Positions 1-5,135 of a stretch of DNA of 5,135 nt are shown piece by piece. This DNA is from Acholeplasmataceae bacterium (GTDB lineage Bacteria > Bacillota_I > Bacilli_A > Acholeplasmatales > Acholeplasmataceae), in contig JAQVBA010000076.1 in NCBI GenBank assembly GCA_028690555.1, positions 1-5,135 on the forward strand. The letters run 5' to 3'. The translations under genes and the position numbers were made by a program. The notes below the pieces were generated by a model that saw nothing but the letters and a program-made list of their open reading frames with translations, was not told the origin of the DNA and did not search any database. The first letter of the stretch is position 1. Every line of letters starts with the position of its first letter.

Positions 1-1370
1 TTCAATGGGACCATCACTCCGTTGACAATGGCTCCCGTAGTGTTGTCCCCCACTTTGGTATGAATGCGATAAGCAAAATCTACTGGGGTGCTACCGCTAG
101 GTAATTCAATAACTTTACCCTTTGGGGTAAAGACATAAACATTTGCTTCAAAGATATCTTTACTGAGATTGTTTAAATAGTCGCTCTCATTTGATTCAAC
201 ACTGTCATTTGTAGCTGAGACGAAATCTCGGAACCAGTGGAGCTTGTCTTCAATTTCTTGCTGTTCGCGACGTGAACTATAACCACTATTTTCTTTATAT
301 GCCCAGTGAGCAGCAACACCAGTTTCGGCGATGTTATCCATCTCTTTGGTGCGGATTTGTATTTCATAGAAATTGCCGTTTCCTGAAACAATAGTCGTAT
401 GAAGCGATTGGTACATGTTTGGTTTAGGCATGGCGATATAGTCTTTAAATCGACCAGGTACAGGTTTGTATGTCTTGTGAATTAAGCCGAGAATTTCATA
501 ACATTTCATTTCCGTATCAGTGATGATTCTTAAGGCTAAAATGTCATAAATTTCATCGAAAGGATGACCTTTCACATACATTTTGGTGTAAATCGAGTAG
601 ATAGATTTGACGCGAGCAGAAATATCAAAAGCGATGTTGTTTTCGAAAAGGATATCAGCGATGCGTTTACGAATTGCATCCAATGATTTACCCATCGTTT
701 TGGCCTTATTAGAGAGGAGTTTTTTGATCTCGTAATATTTCTCAGGTTCTAAATATTTAAGACACAAATCTTCCATTTCGGATTTGACAACATCAAGACC
801 TAGTCGATGAGCGATAGGCACAAAAACATCGATAGTTTCTTGAGATATAGCAATTTGACGTTCATCAGATAAGGCTTCTAAAGTTCTTAAGTTATGAAGA
901 CGATCACATAGTTTGATGATAATAACGCGAATATCCTTCGCCATACCAATGAGAATTTTGCGATGATCTTCGGCTTCAAATTCATCACTGCTGATTTTGG
1001 ATAGTTTCAAACGTTGAATTTTGGTTAAGGCATCAACAATTTTCGCTACTTCGCTTCCCCAGCGCTTTTCAATTTCAGCTACCGTGACATCAGTGTCTTC
1101 AACAACATCATGCAAAAAAGCGGAAATAATCGTGGCAGGACCGCCTTGCAAAGAAGCGACAATATAAGCAACTTCAACGAGGTGATGATAATATGGCTCA
1201 CCACTTTTACGAAGTTGCCCTTGATGCTTTTCAACGATGAAATCATAGGCTGCACGAATTTGTTTCCGGTCTTCAACGGAAGAAATATAATTTTGGAAAA
1301 TAGCCTCGACATCTTCGAAAGTGTGTAGAGGATATCCGCCATTAACAAGAATATTTTTCTTTGGTTCCAT
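1..1370 (-). CDS. rel: Bifunctional (p)ppGpp synthetase/hydrolase Rel (RelA/SpoT homologue), 3' end cut off by the window
   Basis: Makes and degrades the alarmone (p)ppGpp: it transfers pyrophosphate from ATP to GDP/GTP and removes it again, in the cytosol and on ribosomes. I translated 456 residues from ATG 1370; the frame is open to base 1. The HD hydrolase domain (about 45-200) has RKSGEPYYHH (His63), HDVVEDT (His87-Asp88, Glu91-Asp92) and KLCDRLHNLRTL (Asp156), so it looks active. The synthetase domain (about 245-360) has RVKS (Arg253, Lys255), IYDILALRI (Asp276), GRFKDYIAMPKPNMYQSLHT (307 on) and YEIQIRT (Glu336). The RFKD motif is the form known from bifunctional enzymes; monofunctional RelA has ExDD. 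A TGS domain begins near 406 (VYVFTPKGKVIELPSGSTP) and is cut at the edge. The usual length is about 700-750 aa, so the rest of TGS and the helical, zinc-finger and ACT parts lie to the left. No in-frame ATG, GTG or TTG occurs just upstream, and the next Met is residue 143, inside the HD domain. ATG 1370 is therefore the start, although it has no Shine-Dalgarno sequence. Confidence 0.96.
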   Translation of the reverse strand, partial: MEPKKNILVNGGYPLHTFEDVEAIFQNYISSVEDRKQIRAAYDFIVEKHQGQLRKSGEPYYHHLVEVAYIVASLQGGPATIISAFLHDVVEDTDVTVAEIEKRWGSEVAKIVDALTKIQRLKLSKISSDEFEAEDHRKILIGMAKDIRVIIIKLCDRLHNLRTLEALSDERQIAISQETIDVFVPIAHRLGLDVVKSEMEDLCLKYLEPEKYYEIKKLLSNKAKTMGKSLDAIRKRIADILFENNIAFDISARVKSIYSIYTKMYVKGHPFDEIYDILALRIITDTEMKCYEILGLIHKTYKPVPGRFKDYIAMPKPNMYQSLHTTIVSGNGNFYEIQIRTKEMDNIAETGVAAHWAYKENSGYSSRREQQEIEDKLHWFRDFVSATNDSVESNESDYLNNLSKDIFEANVYVFTPKGKVIELPSGSTPVDFAYRIHTKVGDNTTGAIVNGVMVPL

Positions 1371-1436
1371 AAACTTATAAGATAATGATAAAGGTTTTTC
1401 TTTATTTTTTAAAGAAATATGATGCTCTAGGCTTTT
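1371..1436 (-). promoter_or_regulatory. AT-rich spacer upstream of rel with a weak candidate promoter
   Basis: This 66-base stretch separates the exporter terminator from the rel start and should hold the rel promoter if rel is transcribed alone. The best candidate I see on the minus strand is a -10 TATCAT (1390-1385, five of six consensus bases) with a -35 TTTAAA (1413-1408, four of six) and a 17-base spacer. Transcription would then begin about 6-8 bases before the ATG, giving an almost leaderless mRNA. That would fit the absence of any GGAGG-like sequence before the start. In DNA this AT-rich such matches arise easily by chance, so the exact boxes are a guess. Confidence 0.3.
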
Positions 1437-1461
1437 AAAAAAAGACGTTTTTACGTCTTTT
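1437..1461 (-). terminator. Intrinsic terminator of the ABC exporter operon
   Basis: Read on the minus strand, a 9-bp stem (AAAAGACGT at 1461-1453, ACGTCTTTT at 1448-1440) closes a loop of four A and runs into seven T (1443-1437). The GC-containing core is GACGT/ACGTC. The hairpin begins within the TAA stop codon of the second exporter gene (1462-1460), so transcription ends right at the end of the coding region. On the plus strand it is followed by only a short T run, and no plus-strand gene needs it. I therefore assign it to the minus-strand operon. It separates that operon from rel, although partial read-through cannot be excluded. Confidence 0.85.
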
Positions 1462-3235
1462 AGTTATCAGCGAACTGAAGTTTATATAATTTGTAGTAAT
1501 GACCTTTTTGTTTCAATAGAGACTGGTGATTGCCCTTTTCGATGATTTCGCCATGTTGCAAGACGATGATTTGATCGGCTTTTTGGATAGTTGATAATCG
1601 GTGAGCGACAATCAGCATCGTGCCAATGTTTTTCATTTTCTCCAGGGATTCTTGAATCAACACTTCAGTTTCAGTATCGATGTTTGCTGTCGCTTCATCC
1701 AAGACCAAAACTTGTGGTTCGCTTAAGACAGTTCTCGCGAATGAGATGAGTTGTCGCTGGCCTTGAGAGAAATTCTCACCGCGTTCAATAACCATTTCAT
1801 TCAAGCCTTTTTCGCTTTTGTTAATAAAACTGTCAGCGTTGACATATTTGCATGCCTGCATGACTTGTTCATCAGTGTATGAATTATCATGTAGGGTAAT
1901 GTTATCACGCATCGTCCCCGAGAAAAGGAAGACATCTTGAAGCATTTGACCAATCTTTCTTCGCAACGATTTAATCTTGATATGTTTGATATCGATGTCA
2001 TCGATGAGAATCTGACCTTTTTGGATTTCAAAATTGCGGACAATCAAACCGAGAATGGTCGTTTTCCCCGCTCCGGTAGCTCCGACAAAAGCAACTGTTT
2101 GCTTTGGCTCGATAATAAACGAAACATCCTTAAGAATCCAATTTTCTTTTTCATAAGCAAACCAAACATTGCGGAATTCAATCTTACCTTCAAAATTATC
2201 GACTTCAATGGCGTCTGGCTCATCGAGAACTTCTGGTTTGATATCCAATAAGTTAAACAATCTTTCCGAAGCCGAGTTAGCTTTTTGAATAGCGTTGAGC
2301 TGATCGGCGATATTCTGAACTGGATTGAAGAAACGGCTGACATAAAGATAGAATTCAACTGCCACGGCTGCTGACATCGCAGAATTCAAACCAACGATAA
2401 AGGTCGTAACAATCGCTCCATAATACAATAATGTAAGAAGTGGACGATATGTGCCAAAGGCAAGGATTACTTGATAACGAGTTTTGCGAAGATTTTCATT
2501 CTTCACTAAAAATTCAGTTTCTTTACGCTTTTGTTGATTGAAGATTTGAGTAATTTTCATACCTGATAAATTCTCATTTACGAAAGCGTTCATTTCAGAA
2601 ATATATTGTCGTTCTTTTTTGAAAATACGATAAACAATGAGACGGAAGAAATAAGAAATAAGGAAAACCGCACACAGGAAACCTAATTGAATCAAAGCTA
2701 AATACCAAGAGACAATAAGCATCATCACGAAAACGGCGACGACCATCAAAATGTTTTTAACCAGATTAACTAAGACGTTAGTGAACAAATCAGACATTGA
2801 TGTCGTGTAATTAGTCACACGAGTGACAAGTGAACCAACTGGCATCTCATTGAGTTGATTTTGAGACATGCTCTCGATGTGTTCAAAAACTTCCATACGG
2901 AGATTGTAAATGATTTTTTGTCCGGATTTTTGTAGAACGATGCCTTGAACATAATAGAACAAATAAGAGATGATACTGAGACCAAAATATCCCATTGCTA
3001 TCCAAATAATGTAGTATAGAGAAGGAACACCCGTTTTAACATCGAGTTGATCGACAATCATTCCAATAAATTGTGGCATGGCTGCTTCAATTCCGACATT
3101 GACAAGAATTAAAAGAAGGGCAAAGATAAAAGACCAAATTTCCGGTTTGATGTAGTGCCAAATTCGTTTAAAAAGAATTTTAAAAGGTATCTTTTTATCA
3201 CCTTTGAGAGACTCATTTTTATCAAAATCAGACAT
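1460..3235 (-). CDS. Heterodimeric ABC exporter, subunit 2 (catalytic Walker B, degenerate signature; BmrD/YheH/LmrD-like)
   Basis: This 591-aa half-transporter of the type IV (ABCB/MdlB-like) exporter family combines an N-terminal membrane domain with a C-terminal ATPase domain. It likely pairs with the product of the gene just upstream to pump a hydrophobic compound out of the cell. After a charged N-terminus of about 25 residues come six hydrophobic segments, roughly 33-53, 74-97, 150-173, 176-200, 258-283 and 288-305. The nucleotide-binding domain (about 351-585) shows A-loop Tyr361, Walker A GATGAGKTT (385-393), Q-loop Gln433, signature FSQGQ (489-493), Walker B VLVLDE (Asp513, catalytic Glu514) and switch His545 in VAHRLST. 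Only the signature departs from consensus (FSQGQ for LSGGQ), the mark of the catalytic-Glu partner in asymmetric heterodimers. The start at 3235 lies 8 bases after a perfect AAGGAGG and one base after the upstream stop, so the two genes are co-transcribed and probably translationally coupled. The substrate is unknown; multidrug, lipid or peptide export are all possible. Confidence 0.95.
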   Translation of the reverse strand: MSDFDKNESLKGDKKIPFKILFKRIWHYIKPEIWSFIFALLLILVNVGIEAAMPQFIGMIVDQLDVKTGVPSLYYIIWIAMGYFGLSIISYLFYYVQGIVLQKSGQKIIYNLRMEVFEHIESMSQNQLNEMPVGSLVTRVTNYTTSMSDLFTNVLVNLVKNILMVVAVFVMMLIVSWYLALIQLGFLCAVFLISYFFRLIVYRIFKKERQYISEMNAFVNENLSGMKITQIFNQQKRKETEFLVKNENLRKTRYQVILAFGTYRPLLTLLYYGAIVTTFIVGLNSAMSAAVAVEFYLYVSRFFNPVQNIADQLNAIQKANSASERLFNLLDIKPEVLDEPDAIEVDNFEGKIEFRNVWFAYEKENWILKDVSFIIEPKQTVAFVGATGAGKTTILGLIVRNFEIQKGQILIDDIDIKHIKIKSLRRKIGQMLQDVFLFSGTMRDNITLHDNSYTDEQVMQACKYVNADSFINKSEKGLNEMVIERGENFSQGQRQLISFARTVLSEPQVLVLDEATANIDTETEVLIQESLEKMKNIGTMLIVAHRLSTIQKADQIIVLQHGEIIEKGNHQSLLKQKGHYYKLYKLQFADN

Positions 3236-3236
3236 C

Positions 3237-5039
3237 TTATTGGCCTCCTTCCTCTTCTTTTTCGAGTTCTTGTAGATGAACCATTCTCTTGTAGAATGGC
3301 GAAATTTTCATTAAGTTTGTATGGGTGTCGAAAGCTTCGAGTTTTCCCTCATCTAAAACGATGATGCGATCGAGATGTGAAACTGTCGAAACGCGAGAGG
3401 CAATGACAATAGTAGTCATTTCTTTTCTCTGGTCATTTAGATTACGGATAATTTTCTCTTCAGTTTTGACATCGACAGCAGAAACAGAATCATCCAAAAT
3501 CATGATTGGGGCATTCTTTGCAAAGGCTCTCGCGATGGAAATACGCTGTTTTTGTCCACCCGATAAAGTGACACCTCTTTCACCACTGATGGTTTTATAA
3601 CCATGTTCAAATTCGCTGATATCGTCGTGTACATCAGAGAATTTTGCGGCTTCTTCCACCATTTCTTGAGACATATCAATATCGCTAAAAGCGATGTTAT
3701 TAGAAATTGTATCGCTGAATAAGAAGTTGTCTTGAGGGACGTAAGCAATCGAGCGGCGAATGGAATCAATATCGCACTCCATAATGTCGTGACCATCGAT
3801 AAAAACAGTTCCAGGTTCAACATTATATAAACGAAGCAAAATATTCATTAAAGTGGATTTTCCACAGCCAATTTTACCGACAACACCAATTTTTTCACCT
3901 GGTTTAATATCTAAATTAATATTGCTTAAAATTACACCCGCTTCATTAGGATAAGAGAAAGAAAAATTACGGAATGAAATCTCACCTTTAATGTTTTCTA
4001 ATAGGAACGGATCTTTAGGATTTTGAATATCTTCAGGCTGACCTAAATAATTGGCGATACGTTCCATTGAACTCTTAGCGCGTGAACGCATACTCACGAC
4101 TTGCCCAAGAGCAATCAATGGCCAAATCAAAATATCGAAATAGCCGATGAATTCAAAGAATTTTCCAGGGGTTTGCAAAGCAATCACTTGACCAAACAAT
4201 GTCATCGGTTGACTGGTGACAGCTTGATAAACAAACCATCCACCAAGACAGAGAATTAAAGTTAAGATTGAAATGATGATAACCTGCAAGATTACATCAA
4301 ACATGATATATAATTTGCCGAAAGAAAAGTTGATATCCTGATTCTTTTTGGCAATTTTAGAGAAGGCTAGCAATTGTTGGTTCTCTTTGACGAAAGCTTT
4401 GATAACACGAATACCGGTAAAACTCTCTTGGGAATAATCGTACATCTCGTCGTATGCTTTTTGTCTTTGCATCCATTTCGCGGTGACGAGTTTCTCCACT
4501 AAGGCTCCCCAGAAAATAATGAGAATCATTGGAGCAAGAGAAATTATGGCTAATTGCCAGCAGGAAATAAACATGAAAATCAAAGCAAAAACGGAGAGAA
4601 ATGTCGCATCGATGAACATGATGGTTCCCCATCCGACAAATTCTTCAATCGTCTCAAGATCACTAGTGAACCACGACATGATGGTTCCAACCGAATTTTG
4701 ATGATAGTAAGAGATAGAAAGTCTCTCGCCTTTTAAGAACATATCATGACGAAGACCGGCTTCAATTTTTTGCGATGCCATAAAGATGGTGAAACGCCAG
4801 ACAATACGGCCGACAAACATCCCGAGGCCAATGAGCATTATCGTTAAACAGGATTGCAAAATATCATTGGTGTTTCTCCACAAGTCAGCGCTATCGCCTC
4901 TCAACATATCGACAATGCCGCCGATAAGAGAAGGAATAAAAACTTGAACTAAGTCGACACCAATAAGCGTTAGTATGCCAATCACGTATAACCAAGCATA
5001 ACGTTTATAGTATTTTTTGAGGTATTTGTTCCAAAGCAT
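3237..5039 (-). CDS. Heterodimeric ABC exporter, subunit 1 (degenerate Walker B and H-loop, intact LSGGQ; BmrC/YheI/LmrC-like)
   Basis: First gene of the two-gene exporter operon: a 600-aa membrane-plus-ATPase half-transporter of the same family as the next gene. Hydrophobic segments lie at about 16-38, 58-82, 134-158, 161-182, 243-272 and 296-316. The conserved FVKEN stretch sits at 216-220. The nucleotide-binding domain (about 351-590) has A-loop Tyr363, Walker A GKIGCGKST (388-396), Q-loop Gln436 in YVPQDNFLFS, an intact signature LSGGQ (492-496) and Walker B IMILDD, where Asp517 replaces the catalytic Glu. In IASRVST, Ser548 replaces the switch His. In the family, Asp for Glu and loss of the His mark the subunit whose own Walker motifs form the non-hydrolysing site, while its LSGGQ completes the partner's active site. 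The reading frame is intact and the rest is well conserved, so this is specialisation, not decay. The start at 5039 is the only good choice: an in-frame TGA lies 12 bases upstream and the next Met is residue 45. No Shine-Dalgarno precedes it. The tail is acidic (ELEKEEEGGQ), and its last codons carry the ribosome binding site of the next gene. Confidence 0.95.
   Translation of the reverse strand: MLWNKYLKKYYKRYAWLYVIGILTLIGVDLVQVFIPSLIGGIVDMLRGDSADLWRNTNDILQSCLTIMLIGLGMFVGRIVWRFTIFMASQKIEAGLRHDMFLKGERLSISYYHQNSVGTIMSWFTSDLETIEEFVGWGTIMFIDATFLSVFALIFMFISCWQLAIISLAPMILIIFWGALVEKLVTAKWMQRQKAYDEMYDYSQESFTGIRVIKAFVKENQQLLAFSKIAKKNQDINFSFGKLYIMFDVILQVIIISILTLILCLGGWFVYQAVTSQPMTLFGQVIALQTPGKFFEFIGYFDILIWPLIALGQVVSMRSRAKSSMERIANYLGQPEDIQNPKDPFLLENIKGEISFRNFSFSYPNEAGVILSNINLDIKPGEKIGVVGKIGCGKSTLMNILLRLYNVEPGTVFIDGHDIMECDIDSIRRSIAYVPQDNFLFSDTISNNIAFSDIDMSQEMVEEAAKFSDVHDDISEFEHGYKTISGERGVTLSGGQKQRISIARAFAKNAPIMILDDSVSAVDVKTEEKIIRNLNDQRKEMTTIVIASRVSTVSHLDRIIVLDEGKLEAFDTHTNLMKISPFYKRMVHLQELEKEEEGGQ
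3244..3250 (-). promoter_or_regulatory. Perfect Shine-Dalgarno (AAGGAGG) for exporter subunit 2
   Basis: The minus strand reads AAGGAGG eight bases before ATG 3235, a full match to the anti-Shine-Dalgarno of 16S rRNA. It lies inside the last codons of the upstream gene (Glu-Gly-Gly) and before its TAA. Ribosomes finishing subunit 1 would therefore stop within reach of the subunit 2 start, which suits equal production of two partners. It fixes the start of the second gene at 3235 and shows that this organism does use strong ribosome binding sites. Confidence 0.93.
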
Positions 5040-5045
5040 AATGTT

Positions 5046-5070
5046 ATGTAATCATTTTAATGATTTACAT
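5046..5070 (-). repeat. Inverted repeat in the exporter operon leader (possible operator or leader hairpin)
   Basis: The plus strand reads ATGTAATCATT (5046-5056), TT, then AATGATTTACAT (5059-5070). The inner seven bases AATCATT/AATGATT are a perfect inverted repeat around a two-base spacer, and the outer parts match except for one extra T on the right arm. The element runs from about the predicted transcription start to six bases before the first exporter ATG. It could be a binding site for a dimeric repressor of the TetR or MarR kind, as often found before efflux genes. It could also fold in the mRNA as an AT-rich hairpin just before the start codon. No regulator gene is present in the window, so the role is inferred from position and symmetry only. 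Confidence 0.6.
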
Positions 5071-5077
5071 CTCTTGT

Positions 5078-5105
5078 ATTCTAGCACTTCTTCTATTTTT
5101 CACAA
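5078..5105 (-). promoter_or_regulatory. Probable sigma-A-type promoter of the ABC exporter operon (extended -10)
   Basis: On the minus strand a -10 TAGAAT (5083-5078, five of six consensus bases) is preceded by TGC (5086-5084), giving the extended -10 pattern TGnTAGAAT. A -35 TTGTGA (5105-5100, four of six) lies 16 bases further up. Transcription would begin near 5071, leaving a leader of about 30 bases that consists mostly of the inverted repeat. The promoter sits directly after the terminator of the preceding unit, where a new transcription unit would need one. Confidence 0.6.
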
Positions 5106-5134
5106 TAAAAATAAAACCGCAAATCGCGGTTTTT
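5101..5134 (-). terminator. Intrinsic terminator of a gene to the right of the window
   Basis: A stem of AAAACCGC (5113-5120) and GCGGTTTT (5126-5133) closes a five-base loop. On the minus strand it continues into a T-rich tract (TTTTATTTTTATT, 5116-5104, with two A interruptions), typical of factor-independent termination. It most likely ends a minus-strand transcript entering from beyond base 5135, insulating the exporter operon. The plus-strand side also has five T (5130-5134), so a bidirectional role is possible, but no plus-strand gene lies in the window. Confidence 0.75.
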
Positions 5135-5135
5135 G

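Noticed and set aside
301..360. Asp instead of His after the QIRTKEM motif of Rel as a damaging change
   Set aside because: As I recall, SpoT-type enzymes have Asp at this place (MDxxAE); the surrounding GVAAHW and the catalytic residues are conserved.
1110..1328. Plus-strand open frame of 72 codons opposite rel
   Set aside because: It lies fully opposite the conserved HD domain of rel, shows no recognisable motif or ribosome binding site, and is explained as a shadow of the real frame.
1079..1348. Minus-strand open frame of 89 codons overlapping rel
   Set aside because: It is a different frame of the same strand as rel; the rel frame carries all the conserved motifs and this one carries none.
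1937..2251. Plus-strand open frame of 104 codons inside exporter subunit 2
   Set aside because: It is antisense to the conserved ATPase core of a clear gene and its translation has no family features.
3237..3740. Subunit 1 as a decaying pseudogene because its Walker B Glu and H-loop His are replaced
   Set aside because: The frame is full length, Walker A, Q-loop and LSGGQ are intact, and these replacements are the known signature of the degenerate partner in heterodimeric exporters.
3500..3823. Minus-strand open frame of 107 codons inside exporter subunit 1
   Set aside because: It is an alternative frame over the Walker B to Q-loop region of a clear gene; no separate start signal is seen.
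1..5135. CRISPR array, tRNA/rRNA genes, insertion sequence, or a new multi-gene defence or secretion system
   Set aside because: No spaced direct repeats, no tRNA-like cloverleaf, no transposase or terminal repeats were seen. Nearly all of the window is accounted for by three genes of known families and their control sites.

Overview
The window holds three protein-coding genes, all on the minus strand, so transcription runs from right to left. The DNA is AT-rich (about 40% G+C by eye). The genes use the standard code, with TGG for Trp and TAA stops. A perfect AAGGAGG ribosome binding site and a bifunctional, Gram-positive-type Rel protein point to a low-G+C Bacillota or a close relative (for example a Bacilli/Erysipelotrichia-like or non-recoded Mollicutes-like lineage). 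The genus cannot be fixed from this sequence.

Region by region, in the direction of transcription: at 5101-5134 there is an intrinsic terminator for a gene lying to the right of the window. Next comes a probable promoter with an extended -10 (5078-5105), and then a short leader filled by an AT-rich inverted repeat (5046-5070). The first ABC exporter half-transporter gene (5039-3237, 600 aa) follows. After a gap of one base comes a second half-transporter gene (3235-1460, 591 aa), whose strong ribosome binding site lies inside the end of the first gene. A terminator hairpin (1437-1461) begins within the stop codon of the second gene. After a short AT-rich spacer (1371-1436) the rel gene starts at 1370 and runs off the left edge. 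It is missing from any list of closed ORFs because its stop lies outside the window.

The two ABC proteins fit together as a heterodimeric type IV (MdlB/BmrCD/LmrCD-like) exporter. The first subunit has Asp in place of the catalytic Glu and Ser in place of the switch His, but carries an intact LSGGQ. The second has the catalytic Glu and His but a degenerate FSQGQ. Paired head to tail, these give one fully catalytic and one fully degenerate ATP site. The substrate (drug, lipid or peptide) cannot be read from the sequence.

The partial rel gene encodes an enzyme with intact (p)ppGpp hydrolase and synthetase domains and most of a TGS domain. It appears to be a separate transcription unit. I see no new system here. 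The points most worth a second look are the palindromic leader in front of the exporter operon and the absence of a Shine-Dalgarno sequence at both transcript-leading genes, in contrast to the perfect one inside the operon.
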